This document shows positions 1-8,787 of a stretch of 55,480 bases of DNA, one piece after another. The stretch comes from Caldilineaceae bacterium SB0664_bin_27 (GTDB lineage Bacteria > Chloroflexota > Anaerolineae > Caldilineales > Caldilineaceae). The stretch spans positions 1-55,480 of the forward strand of contig VXRG01000050.1 of NCBI GenBank assembly GCA_009838625.1. The letters are read 5' to 3'. A model generated the notes under the pieces. It saw nothing but the letters and a program-made list of their open reading frames with translations, was not told where the DNA came from and did no database searches. Made by a program: the position numbers and the translations under genes. Position 1 is the first letter of the stretch, and each line of letters begins with the position of its first letter.

Positions 1-281
1 CCCTCTTGCTCTCTTTGGCCTTACCTGATCCAGCAAACAATCTGGGATGCACCCACCTTTGGGGGGGCGGGCGGCTTACACCTGTTTTGTGGTAGACTGA
101 ATGACTCGCGGGAAACTACCTTGCGGAATTGCCTGCATAACTGCACAATGCAGTGGTCGGGGGCGCCGGATGAGGCGCCGGGCCGAGACGCTGTAAGGCT
201 CCCCAACCGGTTCTGCCGCGTGTTCAGGCGTGACAGAACCTTGCGTTTCGAGCCGGCTGTGGAGCTATCGAAGGAGAAAAC
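1..281. other. Upstream intergenic region
   Basis: No gene or convincing promoter is visible in the first 281 bases. The only clear signal is the Shine-Dalgarno sequence AAGGAG a few bases before the ATG at 282. The left edge may hold the end of an operon that lies outside the window. Confidence 0.4.
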
Positions 282-1895
282 ATGACCGCCAACTGTCGCT
301 CCTCTTTCCGGGCGATCGTCGCCGTAGCCGCCCTGTTGCTCACCGCCTGCAATGCCATCATCCCGGAAGCCGACATGCCGGTCAGCGCATCGGCGCGGGC
401 GGCGCCCCTGCTATCGATCCACAATCCGCTCGTGCTTCCCGTTGGTGACACGCCAGCCTCTGCAGGGGGCCCGTTTTACGGCTGGCCCGCGGTCGAGGTC
501 GAGAGCCACGGCCTCAGGGTCTTCCTTCCCCACAGGTGGCTTTTCGCCTCGTCACTTGAGGAACTCCTCGCGCTGCGCCCTCAGCTCGGCGATAACGAGA
601 TGGCCGATGCTGTCCTTGCAGAGAGGCAGAGCTACCTCGATCTGCTGACGCCCGCCGGCCAGGAGGGCCTGTTCGCCGGAACCGGTTTCCCCTTCGACCC
701 GGACGCCCAGCCGGTCGGCACCAACGGCTTTCATCTGCTCGCCGTCCCCAGCGAAGGCCGGACCCTGGATACGTACGCGCAACATTTGACCGAACAACTG
801 GAGGCATCCGGCTTTGCCTCGCTGGCGAGGGGCGAGGTCGGTCCCGGTCTGCGCCCCTGGGGCGAGGAGACGGCGACCATCCGCTACAGCGTCGACGCCG
901 CGCAGGCGTACGGGGAGCGGGCGGTCACCGTCCCCGACGCAGAGGTCGACGGCTGGATGGTAGTCCTGCTTTCGCCCGATAACGGGACCTTTCTGACGGT
1001 TGCCTTCGACTCTTGGGGCGACTCTTCCGAATGGTGGGAGCTGCTGCATCTCGAGTTCGTGCGCAGGATCCAGTGGGCGGCGGATCCTGCCTACCAGCCC
1101 CGCTCCGGCCCGACCGTGACGCTCAACTTCAACATGAATGTGCGCGCAGGCCCCAGCACCGACCATCCGATCGTCGGCAAGGCGAGCGTCAATGAGCAGT
1201 TCGCCGTCACCGGTTACAATGCCGCGGGCGACTGGTGGCAGATCGAGTACAACGGCCAGCTCGGTTGGCTGCATCGCGCCTACGTCACTCCCTCCGCGGA
1301 CACGGACACCGCGCCCCAAGCCGACGAAACGGGCTGGCTGACCGATAGCGACAGCGAACGGGGATTCTCGCTCTCCTATCCGCCCGGATGGCGCTACTTC
1401 GATCCGGCGCAGCCCACGCAGGCCGACCTGGCGCTCTTCGCCGCAGCCAGCAGGACCGGCGGCGGCGAGGTCGACGCGCAGGGGCTGGCCCAGACGGTGT
1501 CGGCAATGAGCTACCGCCGCGACGACGCGGTCATTGGGCTTGGTCTGCAGTCCGGTCCGCCCGAAAGCGAAGCCAGCAACTTCATGCTCGTATTTTCGTT
1601 TCCGTCCAATGGCATGAGCCTGGAGAGCTACGCCGAGGAAGCCGCCGAGCACACGTACAGCTTGACTCCCGCCACCGTGGAACTGGCGCAGGGGCTGAGG
1701 CCCGCCAACGAGGAAGCGGTATCGATTCGCTACCTCGAAAACGAGACCAACAGCGAGGTCTGGCAGGTCTGGCTGCTGTCACCGGACAACGAGACCCTCC
1801 TCGCCGTCGCCTTCAGCGTGCATAGCGACCAGTACGAGGCCCTCGAACCCCTTCTGCGCGAAATCGTCCAGCGCCTGACCTGGATCGAACGCTGA
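282..1895 (+). CDS. Lipoprotein with a central bacterial SH3 domain
   Basis: Predicted secreted lipoprotein of 537 residues. The first 23 residues form a signal peptide ending in the lipobox LLTAC, so Cys23 would be lipidated. Residues about 275-335 form a bacterial SH3-like domain (MNVRAGPSTDHPIVG ... GWLHRAYV), a fold that usually binds peptidoglycan or protein. On either side are two similar domains: about 75-270 (GLRVFLPHRW ... FVRRIQW) and about 345-537 (GFSLSYPPGWRY ... IVQRLTW). The second resembles PsbP/Mog1-type folds. The start is supported by AAGGAG just upstream. It stands alone, with an acyltransferase gene 210 bp downstream. Secretion and SH3 are confident; the substrate is unknown. 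Confidence 0.8.
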   Translation: MTANCRSSFRAIVAVAALLLTACNAIIPEADMPVSASARAAPLLSIHNPLVLPVGDTPASAGGPFYGWPAVEVESHGLRVFLPHRWLFASSLEELLALRPQLGDNEMADAVLAERQSYLDLLTPAGQEGLFAGTGFPFDPDAQPVGTNGFHLLAVPSEGRTLDTYAQHLTEQLEASGFASLARGEVGPGLRPWGEETATIRYSVDAAQAYGERAVTVPDAEVDGWMVVLLSPDNGTFLTVAFDSWGDSSEWWELLHLEFVRRIQWAADPAYQPRSGPTVTLNFNMNVRAGPSTDHPIVGKASVNEQFAVTGYNAAGDWWQIEYNGQLGWLHRAYVTPSADTDTAPQADETGWLTDSDSERGFSLSYPPGWRYFDPAQPTQADLALFAAASRTGGGEVDAQGLAQTVSAMSYRRDDAVIGLGLQSGPPESEASNFMLVFSFPSNGMSLESYAEEAAEHTYSLTPATVELAQGLRPANEEAVSIRYLENETNSEVWQVWLLSPDNETLLAVAFSVHSDQYEALEPLLREIVQRLTWIER

Positions 1896-2105
1896 CATGC
1901 CGGTGGCCCGCGCGCAGGGCCGCGGCTAAAACCTCTTTAGTCCACTGAAGGCTGCGACGGGTCAAGAAGAACTCCAAAGGGGGCCGCGTAGACGCCAACG
2001 GCTACCGGGATTCCTTTTGCGTGGAGGCGTGGACCAGCCGCACTCTGCTCCCGCGAGCCGCCGTTCAGCGAAACGTCAACGAAACCGTACCAACCACCGG
2101 CCAAC

Positions 2106-3464
2106 ATGATCCTCCGCAGCTGGACCCAAGCCGCCCACCAGGCCGCCCAAGCGCCACCCGAGCGCAACCGCTACGTCGACCTCCTGCGCGCCGCCTCCAT
2201 CTGCCTGGTCATCCTCGGCCACTGGCTTGTCGTCGTCATCCATGCCGAAGGCAACACACTGTCCACCCGAGATATACGCTCCGTCGCCTCCTGGGTACGT
2301 TGGCTCACCTGGCTCTTCCAGGTGATGCCGATCTTCTTCCTCGTCGGCGGCTACGTCAACGCGCTTGGCTGGCAGTCGGCCCAGCGCCGCCAGGAAAGCT
2401 ACGCCGCCTGGCTCGCCCGCCGCCTCCAACGACTGGTCCTGCCAGTCCTCCCCGTCCTCGCCGCGTGGACCCTGATCGGGGCCTTTTTGACGCAAAAATT
2501 CGGTTCTGGGTCCGATGGGCTCCCCTCGCCTTCTTTACTGATCAAAATGGCCTCCCAGTTCGCGCTCCTGCCCGCCTGGTTCCTCGTCGTCTACATCCTC
2601 ATGATTCTGCTCACACCCCTCTCCTACCGCGCCTGGCAGCGCTACGGCCTCGCCTCCTTCGGCGCCCTCACCGCCGCCGCTGCGGTCACAGACCTGCTCG
2701 CCCTCGGCGCCGGCTGGCAGATTCTCGGCTGGCTCAACTACCTCTTCGTCTGGCTCGCAGTGCACCAGCTCGGCTACGCCTGGCAGGCCGGCCGCATCGG
2801 TGGAGCCCGCCGCTGTCTCCTGTGGGCCGCCGGCGGGCTGGCCGCGCTCATCGCCCTGGTCTCCTTCGGCCCCTATCCGGTCAGTATGGTATCGATGAGC
2901 ACACAGGAGATCAGCAACAGCCTGCCGCCCAGAGTGACGCTGCTGGCACTGGGCGTTGCCCAGACCGGACTCCTGCTGGCGCTGGAAGGACCGGCGCGGC
3001 GCCTCCTGGAACGGGGCGCCCTGTGGACGACGACTGTGCTTATCAACGGCATGATAATGACCGTCTTCCTGTGGCACGTAACTGTCTTGGTTACGGTGGT
3101 CGGGCTGATATTCATGACAGTGGGCTGGGGGAGTTTCTCCTTGCTGACCGTTGTTCCCGGCACATCCGCCTGGTGGCTCACCCGCCCGCTCTGGATAGCC
3201 GTCCTGGCGGTCGCCCTCATCCCTTTCATCGCCCTCTTCAACCGCTTCGAGCACATCGGCCAAGCCCAACGTACTGCCGCGCCCCCCGCCTGGCGGCTCC
3301 TCCTCGGCTGCACGCTCGTCTGCCTCGGCCTTTCGATCCTCACGCTCCGCGGCATCCCCACGGCAGCCTGGCCCGGCATCAACCTTTTGGCCCTGGGCCT
3401 CCCTTTCGTCGGCGCCGCCCTCATCTGGTTCGGTCCGAGGCGCATGAGCTCCCCCGGCGAATAA
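2106..3464 (+). CDS. Acyltransferase family 3 membrane protein
   Basis: Integral membrane protein of 452 residues with about ten hydrophobic segments. The N-terminus has the acyltransferase-3 (OafA/YrhL-type) pattern NRYVDLLRAASICLVILGHW, with Arg in the first helix and the family His in ILGHW. These enzymes move acetyl or other acyl groups onto extracytoplasmic sugars, lipids or antibiotics. The acceptor cannot be told from sequence. No strong Shine-Dalgarno sequence precedes the ATG at 2106, but the next 20 codons already match the family, so the start is probably right. A GC-rich palindrome of a repeated type lies just after the stop codon. Confidence 0.8.
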   Translation: MILRSWTQAAHQAAQAPPERNRYVDLLRAASICLVILGHWLVVVIHAEGNTLSTRDIRSVASWVRWLTWLFQVMPIFFLVGGYVNALGWQSAQRRQESYAAWLARRLQRLVLPVLPVLAAWTLIGAFLTQKFGSGSDGLPSPSLLIKMASQFALLPAWFLVVYILMILLTPLSYRAWQRYGLASFGALTAAAAVTDLLALGAGWQILGWLNYLFVWLAVHQLGYAWQAGRIGGARRCLLWAAGGLAALIALVSFGPYPVSMVSMSTQEISNSLPPRVTLLALGVAQTGLLLALEGPARRLLERGALWTTTVLINGMIMTVFLWHVTVLVTVVGLIFMTVGWGSFSLLTVVPGTSAWWLTRPLWIAVLAVALIPFIALFNRFEHIGQAQRTAAPPAWRLLLGCTLVCLGLSILTLRGIPTAAWPGINLLALGLPFVGAALIWFGPRRMSSPGE

Positions 3465-3500
3465 AGGATCCAAGTACCGATTTCGGCCCTCACCGTACTC

Positions 3501-3527
3501 GTAGGGGCCCCCCTGTGGGTGCCCACC
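3501..3527. repeat. REP-like palindromic element, copy 1
   Basis: About 27 bp of the form GTAGGGGCnCCCCTnGTGGnTGCCCnCC. It occurs again at 11618-11644, also directly after a gene. The GGGGC and GCCC arms can form a hairpin. It looks like a dispersed intergenic palindrome; the number of copies in the genome cannot be seen here. Confidence 0.55.
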
Positions 3528-3708
3528 CTCGGGAATGGTCACAACCACTGACCCGAATAGGCCTGCAATGATAGACGTCTGGGTTGTAGTTCACGTTGTT
3601 AACCAACCGTACGGAAACAGTCCAAGCGTAAGGAATACTGTAGGCAACAAACATACGGGGTGCAGCTAGAGAAACTGCCTGGCAGGACCGACTAGGGACC
3701 AAACCAAC

Positions 3709-4818
3709 ATGAGAACCAGGCTTGACGCCATCACCATCAAAGGGTTTAAGACCATCCGCGAGCTGAACGACTTCCGCCCCGGCTCCCTGACTGTTCTCAT
3801 CGGCCCCAACGGCGCGGGCAAGTCAAACTTCCTTTCGTTTTTCCACATGCTCTATCCCGTGTCGTACGGCGCCGTCAGTCTGCAATCCTATGTGGGTTCC
3901 CATGGCGGCGCCAGTAAACTCCTGCACGACGGTCCGGCGATCACGCCCGAGATCGATGCCCGCCTCAGGCTTCATTTCGATGGCGGCGAGACCGACTACC
4001 ATTTCCGACTCGCCTATGCCGCCGACGACACTCTCATCTACGCCGATGAACGCTATCGATTGATAAATGGAGACCAAACCGAGGAAGCATCCTGGCAAAT
4101 AGCGGGGGCAGGCCACCGCTCTTCTATGCTCGGAGACTATGCGACTTACAACGATACCACTGCTGCCATCGGCGGGGCCTTGCGCAGTATGTTTACCTTT
4201 CACTTTCACGACACTTCAAGGACGTCCCAGCTACGCAGAAAGGCAGAGGTCACTAATGCCCGAGAATTTCGGTATGACGGTTCCAATCTCGCGCCATTTC
4301 TTTTCCGATTGCAGAGAAAAGAAGGTCGATCCTATCAGCGCATAGTCGAAACCTTGCGCCTGATTCTCCCCTTCTTCTTCGACTTCTATCTCGAACCCGA
4401 CAGCGGCCACTTGCTGCTTGCCTGGCGCGAAACCGACAGCGACCAGATCTTCACCGCATCGCAGGCCGCGGATGGGATGTTGCGAACTATTGCCCTCGTC
4501 ACCCTTCTCCTGCAGCCGGATGAGACACTCCCGGACCTGCTCATCCTCGACGAGCCGGAACTGGGACTCCACCCCTATGCTATCAATATAATCGGTGGCC
4601 TGATTCGCGCAGTTTCCGAAAAGACCCAGGTCATCGTCGCCACCCAGTCCACCGCCTTCGTCGATTGCTTCGAGCCTGAGGAAATTGTCGTCGTTGAACG
4701 CGAGGACCGCGCGTCTACCTTCCGGCGCCTGGACAATACCGAAGACCTTCAAGAGTGGATTGAGGAATACTCCCTCTCTGAACTGTGGGAAAAGAATGTG
4801 TTCGGGGGCCGCCCCTGA
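3709..4818 (+). CDS. AAA family ATPase (RecF/SMC-like, DUF4276-associated type)
   Basis: ATPase of 369 residues. Walker A is GPNGAGKS at residues 32-39. A degenerate ABC signature region (QAADGMLRT) and a Walker B motif, LLILDEPELGLHP, follow near residue 280, with a switch-region TQS after them. This is the OLD/RecF-like ATPase class that commonly sits in front of a DUF4276 (RloB/TOPRIM-like) gene in two-gene defence or repair cassettes. The stop codon overlaps the ATG of such a partner (TGATG), but the partner has been reduced to 29 codons. The ATPase itself looks intact. Its present function is uncertain without the partner. Confidence 0.75.
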   Translation: MRTRLDAITIKGFKTIRELNDFRPGSLTVLIGPNGAGKSNFLSFFHMLYPVSYGAVSLQSYVGSHGGASKLLHDGPAITPEIDARLRLHFDGGETDYHFRLAYAADDTLIYADERYRLINGDQTEEASWQIAGAGHRSSMLGDYATYNDTTAAIGGALRSMFTFHFHDTSRTSQLRRKAEVTNAREFRYDGSNLAPFLFRLQRKEGRSYQRIVETLRLILPFFFDFYLEPDSGHLLLAWRETDSDQIFTASQAADGMLRTIALVTLLLQPDETLPDLLILDEPELGLHPYAINIIGGLIRAVSEKTQVIVATQSTAFVDCFEPEEIVVVEREDRASTFRRLDNTEDLQEWIEEYSLSELWEKNVFGGRP

Positions 4819-4907
4819 TGTACGTGAGGCTGCCCACGCTCCGTTCGAAATGCGCACACTTTTCCAGGTGGCTTGACAAGCTGGAAGGCTTGGCGGAAGG
4901 AGACTGA
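4818..4907 (+). pseudogene. Remnant of DUF4276 partner protein (internal deletion)
   Basis: An ORF of 29 codons whose ATG overlaps the ATPase stop codon. It starts MYV and then reads RLPTLRSKCAHFSRWLDKLE, which resembles, from memory of the family, the C-terminal end of DUF4276 proteins (I-G-L-x-T-I-R-x-x-C-P-H-F-x-x-W-L-x-x-L-E). DUF4276 proteins are normally about 200 residues and begin with a strand like RLYVYVEG. The simplest explanation is an in-frame deletion that fused the first codons to the last 25. The product is too short to fold as the original protein. Confidence 0.55.
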
Positions 4908-5043
4908 CGTGCCTCCGAGCTCGTCATCGTTCTGAGTCAAGACGAATACTCCCCCAAACTCGTCCCAATTGCGCCCCAAATCCGTGCTATTGTAACTCCC
5001 TTAAGACCGCCTCAACTGACAACTGACCAATTCCCAATGCCCC

Positions 5044-5072
5044 TTGACAAGCGCCAAGGATTAGGCTATCCT
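5044..5072 (+). promoter_or_regulatory. Sigma-70 type promoter of the metal ABC operon
   Basis: TTGACA at 5044-5049, a 17-bp spacer, and TATCCT at 5067-5072, about 70 bp before the binding-protein start. Just downstream, at about 5081-5096, lies the imperfect palindrome TTTAGTCATGGATAAA in an AT-rich stretch. That position and shape suit a DtxR/MntR-family operator, though no consensus is matched exactly. Confidence 0.55.
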
Positions 5073-5143
5073 TACAAAAGATTTAGTCATGGATAAAAAT
5101 TTATTTTCCACCATCTGAAAATAGTTACTTTTGGAACCCGAAT

Positions 5144-6316
5144 ATGCCGAACGAACCAGCACAGCGCACACCAGCAGGCCTATCCGGATCACACACCAGA
5201 CAGACACCCATCGCCGTCCTGCTCCTTCTCATTGCCCTGCTCGTCACGGCCTGCGGCCGTGACGGCGAGCCCGAAACTGTCGAGGCAGCCGCCGATACCC
5301 CCGCAGCCGCCGAACAACAGGCCGAACCGGACGCCCCCGCAGGCGTGCGCGCCGACGGAACCTTCCGCATCGTCGCCACCACGACCCAGGCCAGCGATCT
5401 CTCCAGGATCCTCGCTGCAGACGTCCCCAACATCGAGATCACGCCGCTCATGGGCGCCGGCGTCGACCCCCACCTCTACCAGCCCACCGAATCTGACATC
5501 CGCGCCATGAACGCCGCCGACATGGTCGTCTACAGCGGGCTTCACCTTGAAGGCCAGTTCGACGCTGTCTTCGAAGCCCTGCGCGAACAGGGCACCCTGA
5601 TCTACAGCCTTTCCAAACCGGTAAAGGACGGCGGCTTCGTCATCGGCGGCTTCGGCGCCGACGAGACGCAGGCCGGGACCGACGACCCCCATTTCTGGTT
5701 CGACCCCCGCAACTGGGAGATCACCGTCTCTGACTTGGCTCAGACCCTGGCCGAGCTCGACCCCGACAACGGCGATACCTACACGGCCCGCGCCGACGCC
5801 TACAACGAGCAGCTGCGCCTGCTGTTCAGCTGGGCCGACGAGGGCATGCGCTCGGTGCCGGAAGCGCAGCGTTACCTGGTTACTTCACACGACGCCTTCC
5901 AGTATTTCGGCGCCGCCTTCGGCTGGCAGATGGCCGGCATCCAGGGGATCAGCACAGAGGACGAGACCGGCGTCGGCGACATCCAGCGGACCGCCCAGTT
6001 CGTCGTAGAACAGGAGATTCCGGTCCTCTTCGTCGAGAGCAGCATTTCGCCCGACACGATTGAAGCCGTCCAGGCCGCCATCGAAGCGAGAGGCGGCGGC
6101 GCCCGCGTCGGCGTGCGCGAGCTCTATTCGGACGCCATGGGCATGCCCGGCACATTTGGAGGCACGTATATCGGCATGATCGCCGAAAACGTCTACACCA
6201 TCCTGCAGTCCTACCGCTGCGCGGGCGCGCCGGCCGTTATCCCCGACTGGCCAGACGCGATTGACGTTGCGCCGCCGCAGGAGTTACTCACGGTCAGTTG
6301 TGATTCTGAAGAATAG
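5144..6316 (+). CDS. TroA/ZnuA-type metal ABC transporter binding lipoprotein
   Basis: Solute-binding protein of 390 residues (cluster A-I), delivering Zn2+ or Mn2+ to the permeases encoded downstream. A signal peptide ends in LLVTAC with lipid-acceptor Cys37. An Ala/Glu/Pro-rich linker runs to about residue 70. The metal-ligand set can be read as His110 (VDPHLYQPTESD), His183 (DDPHFWFDP), His249 (TSHDAFQYFG) and Asp330 (LYSDAMG), the His-His-His-Asp pattern of TroA. No His-rich loop typical of dedicated ZnuA proteins is present. It is first in a four-gene operon. Zn versus Mn cannot be decided from sequence. Confidence 0.88.
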   Translation: MPNEPAQRTPAGLSGSHTRQTPIAVLLLLIALLVTACGRDGEPETVEAAADTPAAAEQQAEPDAPAGVRADGTFRIVATTTQASDLSRILAADVPNIEITPLMGAGVDPHLYQPTESDIRAMNAADMVVYSGLHLEGQFDAVFEALREQGTLIYSLSKPVKDGGFVIGGFGADETQAGTDDPHFWFDPRNWEITVSDLAQTLAELDPDNGDTYTARADAYNEQLRLLFSWADEGMRSVPEAQRYLVTSHDAFQYFGAAFGWQMAGIQGISTEDETGVGDIQRTAQFVVEQEIPVLFVESSISPDTIEAVQAAIEARGGGARVGVRELYSDAMGMPGTFGGTYIGMIAENVYTILQSYRCAGAPAVIPDWPDAIDVAPPQELLTVSCDSEE

Positions 6317-6354
6317 TAAGCGCCGTTCGCGGGTTACTCGCGTTGTTGTTCGAA

Positions 6355-6382
6355 GTCGCGCTCCCTCCCCCGAGAGCGCGAC
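6355..6382 (+). promoter_or_regulatory. Intercistronic 9-bp hairpin
   Basis: GTCGCGCTC at 6355-6363 pairs perfectly with GAGCGCGAC at 6374-6382 across a 10-nt loop. It lies in the 197-bp gap between the binding-protein and ATPase genes. There is no T-run, so it is unlikely to be a simple terminator. Such hairpins often stabilise the upstream mRNA and keep binding protein more abundant than the membrane components. Confidence 0.4.
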
Positions 6383-6513
6383 CAGGCCGCCGCCGCGGGA
6401 ACAGAGGAGACTGCTCCCCGTCCTGCCGCTGCGCGTCCTGAATTCGCAAGTAAGTACAGAGCGGCAACTGCCCGCGCCGCCGGACCCAGCGCGCCTGCAA
6501 GGAGTAAAGTGAC

Positions 6514-7308
6514 GTGAGCGTCCTCAGCGGAAGCGGTGCGCAAGACGACTCCAATGCGGCCCTGGAGATCGACGATCTGACGGTGGCCTACAACAGCAAA
6601 CCGGCCATCTGGGACATCGACCTGCACGTGCCTGAGGGCGTCCTCATGGCCGTCATCGGCCCCAACGGCGCGGGCAAGAGCACCCTGATCAAGGCCGCAC
6701 TCAAGCTCATTCCCCGCGCCGCCGGCACGGTCCAATTTTACGGCCAGCCCTATGAGCAGGTCCGCGGCCTGGTCGGCTACGTGCCCCAGCGCGGGAGCGT
6801 CGACTGGGACTTCCCCACCACCGTGCTCGATGTCGTCTCCATGGGCCTCTACGGCCGCCTCGGCTGGGTCCGCCGCCCCGGACAGAGCGAACGCGAGTCG
6901 GCAATTCACGCCCTGGAACAGGTCGGCATGCAGGAGTTCGCTGACCGCCAGATCAGCCAGCTCTCGGGCGGCCAGCAGCAGCGCACTTTCCTCGCCCGCG
7001 CCCTCGTGCAGGACGCCCGCATCTATCTTATGGACGAGCCCTTTGCCGCGGTCGACGCCGTCACCGAGCGCGCCATCATCGCCATCCTGCGCGAACTGCG
7101 CGCGCGGGGCAAGACCGTGGTCGTCGTCCACCACGACCTGCAGACCGCCCCCGAATATTTCGACTGGGTGACCCTGCTCAACGTTGAAATCGTCGCCAGC
7201 GGCCCCATGGCCGCGACTTTTACGCCGGACAACCTGCGGCGTACCTACGGCGGCCGCGTCGCCTACCTGCATGAGGGCCAGCGAATCGCCGGCCTGGAAG
7301 AGGAATGA
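6514..7308 (+). CDS. Metal ABC transporter ATP-binding protein
   Basis: ATPase subunit of 264 residues for Zn/Mn import. Walker A is GPNGAGKST (about 49-57), the signature is LSGGQQQR and Walker B is [12 protein letters not shown]. The switch His is in VVVHHDL. It matches the ZnuC/MntA class ([15 protein letters not shown] is typical of the Q-loop region). The GTG start at 6514 has AAGGAG nine bases upstream. It is followed at once by the permease genes, so it is almost certainly in the same transcript as the binding protein. Confidence 0.92.
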   Translation: MSVLSGSGAQDDSNAALEIDDLTVAYNSKPAIWDIDLHVPEGVLMAVIGPNGAGKSTLIKAALKLIPRAAGTVQFYGQPYEQVRGLVGYVPQRGSVDWDFPTTVLDVVSMGLYGRLGWVRRPGQSERESAIHALEQVGMQEFADRQISQLSGGQQQRTFLARALVQDARIYLMDEPFAAVDAVTERAIIAILRELRARGKTVVVVHHDLQTAPEYFDWVTLLNVEIVASGPMAATFTPDNLRRTYGGRVAYLHEGQRIAGLEEE

Positions 7309-7371
7309 GAATTGAACGCCCGGGCGTTCTGATTGCCGCTTCAAGTAGGGGCGGCGCTCAGCGGTGGTCGA

Positions 7372-8775
7372 ATGACTGAAGACGAAAGACCGACTACGAA
7401 GAACCGCAAATCCGATCAGTTCGTCTGGCTCCTGATCGCGGCAATTGCAGTGGTCGCGGCGCTCTTTGTGCCTTTCAGCCAGTTTGTTCTCCAGGTCGAG
7501 TACGACTACACGCTGCGCACCGTCGCCCTCGGCGGCGCCCTGCTTGGCGTCGTCAGCGGCGTACTCGGCTGCTTCGCGGTCCTGCGCCGCCAGAGCCTGC
7601 TCGGCGACGCCCTCTCCCACGCCGCTCTGCCCGGCGTCGCGATCGCTTTCCTGATCGCCGGCCGCGACCTCGGCCTCCTCCTCATCGGCGCCGGCGTGAC
7701 AAGCTGGCTCGGCGTCTATTTCATCCGCCTCGTCACCGGCACCACCCGCATCAAGCAGGACGCGGCCATGGGTATCGTGCTGGCAGCCTGGTTTGCGGCC
7801 GGCATCGCCCTCCTCGTCTACATCCAGGCCCGGCCCGACGCCAGCCAGGCCGGACTCGACACTTTCATATTCGGCCAGGCCGCGGCCATCGTCGAGCGCG
7901 ACGTGCGCCTGATCGCGACGGTCGGCGCGGTCTCTTTCATCGTCCTCGCCCTTTTCTGGAAAGAGTTCAAGCTGATCACGTTCGACGCCGAATTCGCCGG
8001 CGCCAACGGCTACCGCGTCGACCTTCTCAGCCTGCTGCTCTCGACCCTCATCGTCGTCGCCATCGTACTCGGCCTGCAGCTGGCCGGCGTCATTCTCATG
8101 GTCGGCATGCTGATCGCGTCCGGCATCGCGGCCCGCCAGTGGACCAACCAACTCGGCCAGATGGTTATCCTTTCCGCGGTATTCGGCGCTTTTGCAGGCG
8201 GCGCCGGCGCCATTGTCAGCGCCGTCGATGCGGACATCCCGACCGGCCCTCTGATCGTCGTCGTCGCCTTCCTGCTGGTGGCCGTATCCCTCGGCTTCGC
8301 CCCGGGCCGCGGCCTCGTCTGGACTCTTTTGCGCCAGCGCAGCGACCGCCGCCTCTTTGCCGCCCAGACCATGCTGCAGGACCTGTACCACTACGCAATC
8401 GACCACGGTCGCGCCGATCTGCCCGCGCCCGAACCGTTCCTGGTCGGCGTCCGCGGCGCGACCGCCAGAGAAGGTCTGCGCCAGCTCCAGGCCCGCGGCC
8501 ACGCCCAGCGCAGCAACGGCGCCTGGATGCTCACGCCCGCCGGCATCGAAGCGGCCGCCCGCGACGACCGCAACCACCAGCTCTGGTCCGTCTACCGCCA
8601 GTACGCCGACGACCTCGCCCTGCCCGTCGTCGCCGAAGACCGCCAGCAAGAGATCGCCGACGCTCTGCCCCCCGCAGCCGTCGCCAAACTCGAATTCAAA
8701 CTCGACACTATCCGCGAAGCCGCCGCGCCGTCGCCAGAAGAACCGTCGCCGGCCAATGCAGTTAGCGACCACTGA
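7372..8775 (+). CDS. Metal ABC transporter permease fused to a DtxR-like domain
   Basis: Permease of 467 residues. The first about 325 residues carry eight or nine hydrophobic segments of the ABC-3 family (motif LLGDALSHAALPGV). The last about 125 residues are soluble: a winged-helix region (ATAREGLRQLQARGHAQRSNGAW) and a helical segment (RQYADDLALP ... EFKLDTI) resembling the DNA-binding and dimerisation domains of DtxR/MntR regulators. ATG at 7372 is preferred over a TTG 13 codons upstream. The fusion could sense cytoplasmic metal and gate transport, or it could bind DNA. Permease function is certain; the role of the tail is inferred. Confidence 0.88.
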   Translation: MTEDERPTTKNRKSDQFVWLLIAAIAVVAALFVPFSQFVLQVEYDYTLRTVALGGALLGVVSGVLGCFAVLRRQSLLGDALSHAALPGVAIAFLIAGRDLGLLLIGAGVTSWLGVYFIRLVTGTTRIKQDAAMGIVLAAWFAAGIALLVYIQARPDASQAGLDTFIFGQAAAIVERDVRLIATVGAVSFIVLALFWKEFKLITFDAEFAGANGYRVDLLSLLLSTLIVVAIVLGLQLAGVILMVGMLIASGIAARQWTNQLGQMVILSAVFGAFAGGAGAIVSAVDADIPTGPLIVVVAFLLVAVSLGFAPGRGLVWTLLRQRSDRRLFAAQTMLQDLYHYAIDHGRADLPAPEPFLVGVRGATAREGLRQLQARGHAQRSNGAWMLTPAGIEAAARDDRNHQLWSVYRQYADDLALPVVAEDRQQEIADALPPAAVAKLEFKLDTIREAAAPSPEEPSPANAVSDH

Positions 8776-8787
8776 CCGCTGCCATTC

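Noticed and set aside
552..1652. A 366-codon minus-strand frame inside the first lipoprotein gene
   Set aside because: Antisense shadow of a gene with a clear signal peptide and SH3 domain.
2021..3571. A 516-codon plus-strand frame over the acyltransferase gene
   Set aside because: Arg/Pro-rich off-frame reading; the acyltransferase frame has the conserved membrane segments.
6334..8772. An 812-codon open frame on the minus strand across the metal ABC genes
   Set aside because: It is a shadow of GC-rich codon use in the ATPase and permease genes. Its product is repetitive and rich in Asp/Gly/Ala, with no domain, and it has no ribosome binding site.
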